The translations under genes were made by a program, and so were the position numbers. Shown here piece by piece: positions 10,792 to 22,801 of a stretch of 64,000 bases of DNA. Source of the stretch: Camillea tinctor (lineage: Eukaryota; Ascomycota; Sordariomycetes; Xylariales; Xylariaceae); NCBI GenBank assembly GCA_022578605.1, contig MU394107.1, positions 1 through 64,000 on the forward strand. The letters are read 5' to 3'. The notes beneath the pieces are model-generated. The model made no database searches. It worked only from the letters and a program-made list of their open reading frames with translations, and was not told the origin of the DNA. Numbering within the stretch: the stretch's first letter is position 1; every line of letters starts with the position of its first letter.

Positions 10792-13700
10792 ATGTTGCTT
10801 ATATCGTTTGATAGGTTCTTATTGAGTCTGTGTCTTGCGCTAGCTGGTTGGCTCTATAGCACAGCCGTAGCTCAAGATGACTACACCTGGTATGTCCGAT
10901 CTCCTCGTGAGAGTTTCCTGAGGATGAATGTCAATAGTCATGAGGGCTTTATGAATACGGCAATGGTTCACTCGAGTTTTGCTGTCGATAAGGTTCTCTA
11001 CTGATTGCTATAATCCATCTCTTACATCATACAGTACAAAATTAACAACTTACTTTAGTGGCCCTGACAGACCATGTAAGCTTGGATGCTGCTCTAACAC
11101 AGGAGTATGTGGCATGGGACCTACGTTTTGTGCAAAAGGAAATTGCACAAGCCAATGTGGCGCCAAGTCTGACTGTGATCCTGGCTGGGGGGCAGAATAT
11201 TCTTCTGCTGAGAACTGCCCCTTGAATGTCTGCTGTAGCGAGTTTGGGTTCTGTGGGTGACTCCGCAATCATCTTGCAAGACCAAAGCACTGTATACTGA
11301 GATGTACCTCATCTAGGTGGCACTACTGAAGCCTTTTGCGGAGACAACAAGGTGAAGAAGCCGTCTTGTAGTGGCAGTAGTTCTAATCAGCGAACTATTG
11401 GTTACTATGAAGGATGGTCCATCACCCGAGCTTGCGATGGCATGTACCCGGAAAACATACCTGTTGGCGCTTACACGCATCTAAATTATGCCTTTGCTTT
11501 TGTGGATCCAGTGTCTTTTGCTGTAGCTCCAATGAGCGAAACAGATAAGGACCTTTGGCCAAGGTTCACGAGGCTCAAGGAAGACAACGCAGGGCTGAAG
11601 ACTTTCATTTCAGTCGGAGGCTGGACTATGAATGACCCTGACCAGCCAACTGCTAGGACATTATCTAACCTTGCGGCCTCCCAGGACGCTCAGCAGAAAT
11701 TCTTCAAGAGCCTCATCTCCTTCATGACAACTTATGGGTTTGATGGTGTTGATATTGACTGGGAGTATCCCGTGGCAGAGGAACGAAGTGGTATAAAGGA
11801 AGATTTCACCAATTATGTCGTCTTCCTACGGAATCTCAAGGCCACGTTTGCCGCAAGTGGTCATTCGTACGGCCTAACCATCACAGTTCCCTCAAGCTAC
11901 TGGTATCTCCAACACTTCGATATCGTAGAGATCGACAAGATCATCGACTGGTTCAATGTCATGACATATGATCTCCATGGAACTTGGGACTCTACTATTG
12001 ACTCCCTTGGACCGAAGGTTATGGCGCACACAAACCTCACAGAAATAGATATGACTATGGATCTATTCTGGAGAAACAATGTAAGTACCTAGTCCAGTAC
12101 ATCACTTATATGAAGGTGGCTTACAGCTATAGCTTCTTATTCAGATTGATCCGGGTCATATTGTTCTTGGGCTTGGTTTTTACGGACGAAGCTTTACCCT
12201 TTCTGATCCTGTGTGTAAAGTCGCTGGCTGCGGTTTCAGTGGTGGAGGAAAGGCAGGAGAGTGTACGAATAGCGTCGGAACGCTGTCATTCGTTGAAATC
12301 CAGAGACTTGTTGATGCAGGAGCAGATATCACACTGGACAAAGATGCGGCTGTGCAGATCGTGACTTGGGACAATGACCAATGGGTATCGTACGACAATG
12401 AGGAGACATTCAAAATGAAGTTAGATTACGCTAATAAACTTTGCCTTGGCGGGAGCATGGTTTGGGTATATCACGCTTTATTCTTTGGTTTTCCACGCTT
12501 TGAAATCAAGTACTGACTAAGGTCACCTTCAACGCATCTAGGCATCTTCAACAGATGATAGTCTCGGCACCGCTGCCGAAGCACTATCCGCAACAACAGG
12601 GAAAATTGCTTTATCTCTTAAGGCAACTGATAAGTCAGCGGATACATTTTCACAATGTGCATGGGGCCAATGCGCGCCCAAGGGCAAGACAACCTGCCCT
12701 GCTCAACTGTCGGCAGCGCAGTTTGCTAGCGGCAAGGGGAAGGGTAATATCGGCTTCTATAATGACTGTAAAAAGGGTGAAGAGAGAGCATACTGCTGCC
12801 CCAAGGACGATGTGCCTACCTGTCAATGGCGAGGGCATGGTATCAATTGTTCGAACGAGAAATGCACCGAGGGCGAAGTTGAAGTTACAACTAACGTCGG
12901 GGGCTGTTTTGTTGGCCACACCAGGCTATGTTGCTCTAGAACCTCTTCTGACTCGGCTATTGGGACCTGCAAGTGGGAAGGCGCATCACCATTCTGTTCA
13001 GCCAATCCGTTCACCTCTTATGGATGTGATGAAAGCGATAGGGAAGAGCTTACATACAGCACCTATGGGGCTGGTGGCGAGAATCCCTGCTGGACAGGAT
13101 GGAAAAGCATCTGCTGCAAGAAACCTGTTGTCTTTGAGGGTTGCAGATGGTATTCAAACTCTCACTGGTATGCTCCATGGACATGCGACGCTGGCTGCCC
13201 ATCTGGGAAAATGGCCCTCGCTACAGATCCGTCAAACTGTTCTAAGGGTGCGCAATATTTATGCTGCAACAACCCAGTCAAAATTCCAGATAAGCCTGAC
13301 ATCAAACTGGATTTCTGCTATTCTACAGAAGGTGATTTTGTGGAAGCATCCGAGAAGGATGACGGGCCTTTAAATAGCGATGACATCCTGGAGCTGTGGT
13401 GGTATGAAGATAAATGCTTTTCGATCCCAAACACAGCCGATCCGTCGGTTCAAAAGAGGAATAACGACAATAGCTTGGGGTTGCCTCAAGTCAATGCCTT
13501 CGATAGAAGCGAAATTGTCAAGATATATACCTCAGATGACCAATTTTTCGAGGTCACACTTACAGAAACCTGGGTCCAGGACTTGCTGGACCATAGTGTT
13601 ATTGCACCACCTATAGAGAATACGCTCTGGCAGAATGAGAACCTCACTCTTGGCAGGCCCGAGGGTAACAATACCCTCGAAGAGCGTAACAAGAGCAGAT

Positions 13701-14907
13701 ACTCTAAGATATGTCGGCCTGATAAGGCTGTGATCAACAGATTTGCATCGTCGACATATCCTGGTGTGAGTTCGCTGGCATCATCTCGACTTGTTTTCAA
13801 TGTTGGCACGCAAGGTATCTGTTTTGGGACGAGTCTTGCAACAACAGCCCACAGTGCCCTTGCGGCGGGACTGAAGGTTGTCGTGGAGCATGGTAAGTTT
13901 AGGATAAAGAGATATTGAACTTAAAGCGTTTGAGATACTGACGTTTAGGCCCATTTAGCAACCGAGTTGCAGACACCGAAGGCTTTCATTAACAGCCTCT
14001 TAGCTGGGAAACTTCCAAGCGGAACTACAGGCTTTAATTTGAGATATAACGTTGAATCCATCTTTAGGTCTGGTGGCTATTTTGACTCCGATTTGTCCAC
14101 TTTGGTATGTTAGGACGTGTATTTAAAGACTTCACGCTTTGACTAATAAGCATATAGAACATAGCACACATCTTCCCTAGCGAATTGCCCACAACTAAAG
14201 TTTCTGATCTTTTCTTCAAATATCTTGGAAGTTCTTGGTACACCGAAAATTTGCAGCTCTTAACAGCTAAGGAGAACTCTCTGAAAGGGGCTATATGGGG
14301 CTTATTTCCAAATATTAACGCAGATGGAAAATGGGATAAAATGTCACCTACAACTAAGCTTGTGAGGCTTGCCATTTCTCTGAATCGTGTGAGGGAAAAA
14401 GCTAACAAAGCACCAGGATGCATTGTGGCGCATAAAAATTGTCATAGACTACATGAATTCTAACGAGGTAAAAGCCGACGGGTTTGTGTTTTATTAATGG
14501 AAATTTCCTCCGTGCTTATTCCTCATCCAGGTTCAAAGGTCCTTCGATATCACTCTAACCAGGCTGAAGTCTGTTCTGTCAGTTTACCATAGTCCCAATA
14601 TATGTGTGAATAGACATCGTATACTAACAATACCAGCGGAGCTCTGGATAGTGTACTCCCAGTCACGGGGACAGGCTTATCCTTGGAAGACGCTTTGACT
14701 GCATATTACAAAGACTTCTTCCAGACCATGCAAGACAATGTCGTTAGTTATGTGAGAAAAAGGCTCCCTGATATGATTCAGTTCTGGCAGAGTACCCAGG
14801 GGCAGAACCTTCACGGAGCCTCTGCCGCGGGAGGTGTTGCAAATAGGCTACAGGCCTTCCTGGCTCAAACTACAACATATTTAGAAATTAAAAATGCGTT
14901 TATATAA
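10792..14907 (+). CDS. Killer-toxin-like GH18 chitinase (subgroup C), 1145 aa
   Basis: Ten exons: 10792-10889, 11059-11252, 11317-12080, 12145-12465, 12542-13892, 13959-14104, 14158-14361, 14417-14467, 14531-14568, 14637-14907 (3,438 nt, in frame). An in-frame ATG at 10735 is an alternative start. Order: signal peptide ending near STAVAQ; two Cys-rich CBM18 (hevein-like) modules (CGPDRPCKLGCC; NVCCSEFGFCGTTEAFCG); GH18 domain with FISVGGW and the catalytic D240-GVDIDW-E247; repeated Cys-rich modules (GTCKWEGASPFCS, GCRWYSNSHWY); and a long C-terminal region like the alpha subunit of yeast zymocin, rich in helix and without Cys. The family makes secreted endochitinases thought to open target cell walls. 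It shares its promoter with the LysM gene. The small exons 8 and 9 (51 and 38 nt) rest on splice logic, including branch sites GCTAAC and TACTAAC; without them the frame breaks. Confidence 0.92.
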
Positions 14908-15254
14908 ATGTGCTTAAGTTATAAAATGCAAAGTCAGGGGGTTCAAAGCATGTTTTATGTGATATTTAGCTTTAAATTAACGCATTTAATACATTTAATT
15001 AATTTTTGCAATATTTACCTAGGTATATTATATGTGTTTTTAAATGGTATAATTTATGCTATTTATGACGTTAAGCGCAGCGACCACCAACTTATTAGAC
15101 CGACGGGCGCGCAATGGCCTCTTTTAACAAAGGGATATTAGAATTTCATAGCCGACCGCTATGAAACCTATGGTGGTATATATAGTCAAGTTAGCAACAT
15201 CTCCACGGTCGCCGACCGTGACAATTATAAATAATTTTATTAACAATAAAAACT
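14908..15254. other. AT-rich spacer with a decayed repeat
   Basis: 347 bp between the chitinase stop and the P450 relic. On the minus strand 15069-15125 reads GGTCTAATAAGTTGGTGGTCGC, which pairs with a similar block at 47538-47590, so both are copies of one dispersed repeat. Around 15148-15225 is a palindromic stretch (gccgaccgctatgaaac; ggtcgccgaccgtgac). No gene. Confidence 0.5.
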
Positions 15255-16345
15255 TTATTTACCTGTCCTTGCAGGCTTTTAACCAATATTTCCATAGACG
15301 TATCTGGTGTTAAGTCCATAAACCGCCTTGACTCTGTGGGCCGCTCCTTTCCGCCCTCGGGGAGCTTCATCTCATACCTAGTAACTAGACAAATGAGGAT
15401 CAGTTTGATAGTAACGTCAGCCATGAAGCGTCCCGGCCAAGCGTGCAAACCTCCGCTCCAGTCGAATACGTCTCCGGCCGTGGATGCAAATTGGAACTTG
15501 CTCGTGTCAAAACCGGCACGGTGACTCAGCCATCGGTTGCCGTTGAATGTGCTGGCATCATTTAGTAAGGTACTATCGGGATCTATATTGTAGCGCAGGT
15601 TAGGGAAGGACAAGACAATACCGGTAGGGATGCGTAAGCTATCTTTAGACGTGTATGGAGATATGGCTACGCGTTGGACCGTAGCTACATCGTGTACGTG
15701 TATGCCAGTTAGTTGGGATGTGACTCGAAGGCCTGGAGTGTGGATGCACGAGGGAAAGTGTGGTGAAATCAGTGGTCTTATCACTTACCTTCTTGGAACG
15801 GCTTCATGCGCAGCGTCTCTTTCATAAACGAATCCATCACTCTGAGTTCACCAAGTGCATGACGCGTCCACACGCGAGAGGTCTTGAGTTATTCCTTTCA
15901 AACGTGCTCAATTTCGTCGCGGATTTCTTTCAGCGCGCCAGGCGTGCTAGCAGCTAATCAGGCTGAGAAGCGACTGAAGTGCGATGAACGAGGTGCCGCG
16001 CATGGACGCAAACATAACGATAAAAATGTTTTGCAGTCTCGTCCGGTGTAACAATCTTGCCATTCGCGCGGTGTCCATAATCTACTAAATAAAATCATCA
16101 TGCTTTTTGGCGCCGGCGCCATGGACCGCGTAGGCGGCTTGTCGAGCCTCGAGCACAGGGCGTACGAGCTCCGCCGCCTCACGACGCGCCTCATTTACCA
16201 GAGCCACCTCTGGAGTCAGATAGTAGGCGGTCCAATAAAGTATGGGGTAATACTTCTTCCGAATGGCGCCCTAGGTAAGCACACGAGTAATGTACTTCAT
16301 CGAAATGGCAGGCCAAACCTCACAAAGCTCTGTGCCAACCATAAC
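15255..16345 (-). pseudogene. Cytochrome P450 pseudogene, RIP-like stops and no haem cysteine
   Basis: Minus-strand frames give successive pieces of one fungal P450: MVGTELCEVWPAISMKYIT; YYLTPEVALVNEARREAAEL; HDDFI followed by two stops where QW is expected, then IMDTAR; a frameshift into GKIVTPDETAKH; GALKEIRDEIEHV; two more stops; MDSFMKETLRMKPFQE (the ExxR helix); a plausible intron (about 15789-15687); then TVQRVAISPYTSKD, SFPN, FNGNRW. The haem loop reads SGGLHAWPGRFMAD, with Trp replacing the invariant Cys ligand. Stops TAG-TAG for QW, and TAA where a Gln codon is likely, are C:G to T:A changes. The N-terminal membrane anchor is missing beyond about 16345, close to the solo LTR at 16409. 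It cannot make an active enzyme. The parent clade is uncertain. Confidence 0.88.
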
Positions 16346-16408
16346 GCGGGCCAACATTTAGGAAGCTAACCTGTCCACGACAGGGCCAGCTTAGGTTACA
16401 ATTCCGTT

Positions 16409-16552
16409 TATTGGAGTGAGACGATAGGTGAGGGAAAGGATGAAGTGTATTAGTCCAGGAGAGAGTCTAGAGGAGGGTGTAAGCCCGATATATATGTACA
16501 TATGGTAGTAGTGTAGTAACGTATAGTGAGGTGGTAACCCCATATTCCAACA
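16409..16552 (-). mobile_element. Solo LTR, TGTTGG family, TSD CCGTT
   Basis: On the minus strand the element starts TGTTGGAATATGGGG and ends CACTCCAATA, 144 bp, flanked on both sides by CCGTT (16404-16408 and 16553-16557). The 5-bp duplication and TG start mark an LTR retrotransposon reduced by LTR-LTR recombination. The last two bases are TA rather than CA, consistent with a CpA to TpA change. It lies just past the truncated end of the P450 relic. Other copies are at 5310-5449 and around 47654-47764. Confidence 0.88.
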
Positions 16553-16557
16553 CCGTT

Positions 16558-17717
16558 ATCATAGGTTGGCATGGTATGTATTATCAACACTCAATAAAAA
16601 GCACACGCATTTATTTTTAAACTAAAATTAGGAGGTTTGCCCCTCGATATCTACTATTGGCGATACCCTAACCATCGCCTTTATATCACATCATCTTGCG
16701 GACGAAGTTGTTAAAGTGTTGGTCTCTGTCATAGCCCCGTAGCGAATTGCTGGCAGGATACATCCCAATAAGATAACGCGTAATTCTAGGTGCCGGACGT
16801 AACACTGTGGTCTTGATCGCTAACAAGCCTGGTTGATATCATATACAAGGCACACTATACCTCTATGCATCACCTAGAAGAAATAGAGACATACAAGTTA
16901 CATAATGCAGATCCAGTTTTCTAGACTATGGGGTACAGAAATGGACGTTCAAGCCTCGCTCTCTCCGAAACGGAAGACCGCACAGAAGGCGGTAGGATCT
17001 AACAAAACCCGGTGCGATAAGTGGATCATATTAACACCGCTACAGTAAGTCAACAACATAGAACTTACTTCAATTCACTGCGTACCTAGTAGTAATTACC
17101 TACTAGGTAGGTAATAGTCACTAACCTAAACGTGTTGAGCCTAGGTCTCTCTTGGCAATAAGCACTACGTCAGGCCAAAGGATACAGGGTTCCCCGCTCT
17201 AATGTCAACTGATTTCCTGCGAGAACTACGTTCTTATTATACATATGGTATACATGATGACGATTGGGTGGTACTAGATGCTGCGCTGAACCTTGCAGCA
17301 GTCAGCCTTTTATTAAGCCCGATGACCAGTTACCGCCCCTATCAGGTAATTTGCCGTCCTAACTATCCCAGGAATCTTCTTTGAGCTTGTCTTGTTTCTC
17401 CTCCAGCCCCCCTTTCAATAAGCCTCATTCTTAACAAAAGGTAGTTTGCCAATATACGTCTCATTTTAAATAAGCAGTAGAACGGAAACTTAGCATGATC
17501 ACTGACCAGTTAACTGATAATGCGCGACTATTCCCATGTAATAAGTTGTTGGCACCCATCCCCCCCTCCCCCGGTGGGCATTTCCCTTACACATTTATTT
17601 GATACTCCAGAAGTACATTAAGTTTATTTTCTCATTTTAGCAGATAATAATTAATTCAAATTTTCAATCGAGGGAATTTCCGTATATTTTCTACCTATGT
17701 CGCACTTATGATATATA
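16558..17717. other. Spacer before GMC oxidoreductase, no gene
   Basis: 1.16 kb with no credible exons. Tacctaggtag-type palindromes occur near 17085-17115 (gtacctagtagtaattacctactaggtaggta). The last few hundred bases are AT-rich promoter-like sequence for the gene at 17718. Confidence 0.55.
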
Positions 17718-19995
17718 ATGAGGCCGTTAATATACTGTTCTCTCTTTGGGGCTTTTTCCTATGCTCAGTAAGTCCAAGTCCCTAATCAATCTATCAAAAA
17801 AAGTGGATAGTTTCGAGATCTATTTTGAGAAACTATAGAATAATACACTGTTAATATCACTTTTTCTAATTTGCTTAAAATATCTCACTTATTCGAAAAA
17901 TGGCTGATATTATGCAGGCGACCCGAAGGAGGATTCACGTACCCAGTCAACCCAGAGCAGAACATATTTCCGCCAAACGGTGAGACCTATCCTACAACTG
18001 GACCCATACACAACTCGACCTATGACTACATAATAGTTGGATCAGGCGCCGGTGGTTCACCGCTAGCCGCTCGTCTTTCCCAAGCTGGATTCAGCGTCTT
18101 GTTGATAGATGCTGGGGAAGATTACGGAACAGAGCGCCAAGTCCAGGTTCCTGCTCTCCATCCATTTGCGTCCGAGTATAACCCTATACGCTGGAACTAC
18201 TTTGTCAACCATTATGAAGATGAAACTCAGGCGAAGCGTGACAGCAAGATGACATACCTGACACCGAAAGGTGATTATTATATCGGACTATACCCACCAG
18301 AAGGATCCCAGAAGCTGGGTGTCTTGTACCCCCGATCAGCCGGGCTAGGCGGCTGTACTGAACATAATGCCTTAATTACTATTCTCCCGAATGACAATGA
18401 CTGGAATCACATCGCCTCTATCACAGGGGACAACTCTTGGAAGGCTAGCAATATGCACAAGTATTTTGAGAAGCTGGAGGCTTGTCGCTACCTGCCTAAC
18501 AGTGTTACTGGGCATGGTTTTAATGGTTGGTTGAATACCAATCTCACGCCTTTGAGCTTGGTTTTAGAAGACTTGAAATTGTTGTCTCTTGTAATTGCCG
18601 CAGCTACAGCTATGGGGCAAAATCTCCTGGGAAAGGTGATCAATACTATAGCTGGCCTCCTCGAGGTACGTATCTTCTAGTTCAAAGCCTATACTGTAAT
18701 TTCACTGCAGTATGAGTGATGTTTTCTGACTATCGTAGGTATTAACGCTGGATCTAAACAACGATTTTCCCAACCGTGATCACGGTGAGCTGCTGTATCA
18801 AATTCCCCTGTCTATGACCTTGGACTATGTGCGATCCTCTCCTCGCGCCTTAGTCCTGGACGTGGTTAACTCTGTCAATGACGATGGGAGCAAGAAATAT
18901 AATCTCGACATCGCTCTAAATACGCTCGTAACTAAGATCAACTTTGACACCTCCGGCTCAACGCCGAGGGCTGTTGGTGTAGACTACCTTGTAGGCAAGA
19001 GTCTTTACCGGGCGGATACGCGATCTTCACCATCCGATGAGACCGGCGTTCTGGGAACTGTGAATGCACGACGTGAAGTTATTCTGTCAGCCAGCGCGTT
19101 TAATACGCCCCAATTACTGAAACTTAGCGGTGTGGGGCCGTCGTCGGAGCTCCGCTCATTCGGGATCCCGCTAGTACGGGATCACCCAGGTGTGGGTGGG
19201 AACCTTCAGGACCGATATGAGGTGGGATTCGTGGGTAAAGCGCCATCGAATTTTTCTATAACCCAGAAGTGCACATTCCTCGAGGGCGATGGCGATGATC
19301 CGTGTTATGACCAGTGGGAGACGCAGTTCGGTGCTCTCAAGGGAACCTATACGACCAATGGCATTGCATTTGGATACATACATCATTCATCGGTGGCCTC
19401 AGGGGAGGGCGACGACCCTGATATCTTCGTGGGTGGTGCGCCAGCTCTGTTCGATGGCTACTACCCAGGATACTCGGTCAACGCAGTAGCTGACCGAAGT
19501 ATCTGGACCTGGTTGACCCTTAAGGCGCATTCTCGCAATAACGCAGGCACCGTGAATTTGACCTCGGCTGACCCCCGCGACACACCACACATTACGTTCC
19601 ATTCGTTCCTCGAGGGTGTTGGCGGCGAGCAGGACCTGCAGGCGGTGTATGAGGGTGTGCTCTATAGTAAGAAGGCATTTGATGTGCTTGTGCCCCTCGA
19701 CGGGGCTTTTGAGCAAGTCTGGCCCCCAAGCAACTTATCGTCGGAGGAGGAGTTAAAGCAATTTATACGCGATGAGGCTTGGGGTCACCATGCAAGCTGC
19801 ACAGCACCCATCGGCTCAGATGATGATCCTTTTGCCGTGCTGGATGGGGAGTTCCGCGTACGCGGCATTGAGGGATTGAGGGTTGTTGACGCGTCTATTT
19901 TCCCAAGAATTCCAGGCACCTATATTGTCCTTCCTATCTTTATGGTTAGTGAGAAGGCTGCGGATGTCATCATTGCCGCTGCAGAGTTATCTTGA
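17718..19995 (+). CDS. Secreted GMC-family FAD oxidoreductase, 684 aa
   Basis: Three exons: 17718-17767, 17918-18665, 18739-19995 (2,055 nt, in frame). The small first exon supplies a signal peptide (MRPLIYCSLFGAFSYAQ) that splices in phase to RPEGGFTYPV. The FAD Rossmann motif YDYIIVGSGAGGSPLAARL has its GxGxxG at residues 58-63. GLGGCTEHNALI is the flavin-site loop, FNTPQLLKLSGVGP is the second GMC signature, and AWGHHASCTAPIG carries the active-site His; the C-terminus PGTYIVLPIFMVSEKAADVI closes the FAD fold. The glucose/methanol/choline family oxidises alcohols or sugars with O2 or another acceptor. The exact substrate cannot be read. The sequence is closest in style to the fungal choline-dehydrogenase-like secreted subgroup. 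No disruptions. Confidence 0.92.
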
Positions 19996-21500
19996 AAACG
20001 GGGCGCATAACGGCCAGTGCGTATATTATGGAGTTATGTCTGGGTCTTCACATTGACACCCTCATCCTTTCGCTCCGGTAAGCGAGTGATTATCGAAAAG
20101 TGGAAGCTGATTTCTTAAATCTTGTGTATTAGTAGCAGAGGTTAATGGACAAAACGCTGTCTAGGGGGGAATACTATTAATTTACTACTTCGGAACGGGA
20201 TTTAGCAAGGTAGGAAGTTTAGTTAAGAAAGACAGACAGTAGCCTTAAAGAAAGTGCGGCGTGTTTAGGAACGATGTGATAAATTTCGCCTTTCCATCCG
20301 TTTGATATAATCAATAGTCAAAATGCCACGGACCATACAAATGAGCTAATAGCCATGACCTATTAGCGTTTGCTTTGGCTTGACATAAATTTAGATACTC
20401 TGAAGACGTTGTAAAGCGAGGGCACACCAATATCTAACCATGAAGCTTTGCTATGAGCTGCGTCTAACTCTTCTCTCGAAGGCGAATTGAGAATTTGCAT
20501 GAAAAAGTTGCTTGATGCAAGACTATAATGAATAGAGTTAGCAAATTCCGCATTATTGATTGTCTATTTGCTTCTCGTTTTTGCGGCAAGCCTTTAGATG
20601 ATATACTATTCTCGTAAGAGAAAGCTACCCTTGAAATGGATATCACCGGATCAAAGAGTCTCGAGGGCAGACTTTAAAGATGATATGAAAGTATTTCTTA
20701 CTAACACAATTCAGTACGCGAAGTTACAATAGGGAAATGGTAGCTCACCACAAGGGTTGATATGATATTGATAACTAGGTGCAGGAGAAAGTTGACCTGC
20801 GAAACTCCATTCTCATCACAGTGCCCCTCATATAATAAATATACTTCTTGTATACTACGAAGGCAGGGGCCAAAAGTCTGCACCCTTCGGTACGCACGAC
20901 CTTATTTGCCAAGGATGCCAAGGACCAGAATCAGCTGTTGCTAGCCGAAAACCAGCTGCAAGTCTAGCTCTGCTATAAATATAGCGTCTTTACTGCAAAT
21001 ACCCACTATAGATTAATGAAGATTAGTGCATATGCTTTATAATTATAAAACTGTAAATAGTGGCTAACTTAATTCTAACTCTTTACAGCTGTTATCAGCT
21101 GCAACTAAAGCCTTGGCTATCTTGGCAAATAAGGTCGTGCGTACCGAAGGGTGCAGACTTTTGGCCCCTGCCTTCGTACTTACACGTAGAGATACGGTGA
21201 TACAACAGCTTAGTAGAATCGCACATAAAAAGACAAGCAAGACGCAATTAACGACAATAGCATGTTTCCAGCTGGAGGAAGTACCTCCTAAAAATAAGAT
21301 CATTAAAGAGGCGGACATCAACTGGGTGAAGTCGTTGTGAACACCGGGAAAGGGGCGGAAGGGATCGACGATTCACATTAATTGATGTTTAAAAGAATAT
21401 ACCACCTTAAAAGCATATAAAACTTCACAGACTGATAGGTACTACTCATCACGTGATAGCAAATACGCACGGATCATATTGCGCACCTCGGGTCCACTAG
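19996..21500. other. Spacer containing a long inverted repeat
   Basis: 1.5 kb without a convincing gene. It contains the 68-bp inverted repeat arms at 20856-20923 and 21111-21178. A 75-codon open frame at 21113-21340 runs through the right arm; I do not recognise it, and it may be a transposon relic. Confidence 0.5.
20856..21178. repeat. Inverted repeat, 68-bp arms, 187-bp loop
   Basis: The left arm 20856-20923 (tacgaaggcaggggccaaaa...) is the reverse complement of 21111-21178 apart from three adjacent mismatches near the inner ends. The arms are GC-richer than their surroundings. Homology stops sharply at both outer ends. The element has no LTR-like or obvious transposon termini, so its origin is unknown; an inverted duplication or the remains of a foldback/MITE element are possible. 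Confidence 0.8.
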
Positions 21501-21596
21501 TACTGAATTGGCAGATCATCCCCAGCCACTCTCTTTTCTTCCCTTCCATCCTTTCCAGCAACTCGGGCTTCTTCACTACCTAAGCATCATTCACCA

Positions 21597-21666
21597 TTGT
21601 ACCATCATCATCACCACCACCACCATTACTATCACCATCATCATCATCATCATCATCATCATCATT
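21597..21666 (+). repeat. ATC/ACC trinucleotide microsatellite
   Basis: Imperfect (ATC)n with ACC units, purest at 21632-21665 (eleven or so ATC). It lies in the presumed promoter or 5' leader about 0.5 kb before the start codon at 22180. Confidence 0.9.
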
Positions 21667-22179
21667 AAATATATTTTCTCTTATCTTACATCGACTATAT
21701 CAATAAACACCCCAGAGCTCGCTTCTTTTTCCGATAGATCATTTTTTTTTCCCTACTTTGACACTACACATCGTGTACTCTATGCTTCACCACAGGTCCA
21801 GTTAGTCCAAAGGTATCCGCTACAAAGGCGTATGCGGGTGGCCGCACACGCTTGCTTGCGCCATAGCTCTCTCCGGTCGCGCTCGTTATTCGGAACCCAG
21901 GCCAAATACTATCATTTCTTTACCGGCTTCTACTCATCGAGTACGCTCCATGAAAGAACCGGGGCCTGGGCAAGGGGCATTTATGTGTCGCCTGCCCCCG
22001 ATCCGGGTGTTGACCGTGTGTTGCTATGGTTCGGGCTGAGCGTGTGGGGACGACGATGCCGACCAAGTCGACTATCCGATCCATCCCCTCCTCGCTGCCT
22101 CCATCGTATATCCATTACCCCCCGTCCCCATCTACTGACTCTTTTGCTTTTATAGGTCCGTTTCCTCCGGTCGTTGCGT

Positions 22180-22770
22180 ATGGCCGATAAGTCGACCGAT
22201 GACAAGATTCACCTCAACGATGCCCCCGCCGTAGTGTCCTGGCTTAGCCAAGATGGCCAAGTGCGCTACCTTCACGATGCAAAAGCCAAGTCGGCCATCA
22301 CGTTCGAACTCTACCACGATCCTTTATCTAAAACAGCCTTCTTCAAGCTACGCGCATCCTTATCCTTGAAGGATCTCAACAAGTCGAGGACGCGTGTGTT
22401 CCTCTACATCCACCCAGAACGTATCGAATCCCTAGCGCTTGATGAAGACGACTCCTTAGCTGCAAGTTTTTTAGATGCGACTACAATATGCATGCGCTTC
22501 AAACTAGCACGACCGGCCGCTTTCATTGTTCCCCAAGCTGGTCTGGCAGCCGGGAATAGCAGCTCAGGTCAAATCCTCGACTGCCTACGTGCGCTCGCGA
22601 GCGTCATGGATTTCGCCGTTCATCTCCCGAGTACTGTTCTAGCCAAGTCATCGCTGGTATTAGTCTGTGCTCGTGCCAGCGAGCATCGACTCACCACCAT
22701 GGCTAAGCATGCCGATATCACTGGCTTATACAACGGAAAAGGGGGCATGGCTTGGTTCGCCAATGATGCC

Positions 22771-22801
<31 letters not shown>

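Noticed and set aside
14362..14463. Early stop in the chitinase 3' region, suggesting a truncated gene
   Set aside because: A 55-nt intron (14362-14416) with GCTAAC branch site and CAG end restores the frame and continues a family-like sequence.
21113..21340. 75-codon ORF through the right inverted-repeat arm as a transposase fragment
   Set aside because: No catalytic or DNA-binding motif can be recognised; kept only as part of the inverted-repeat observation.
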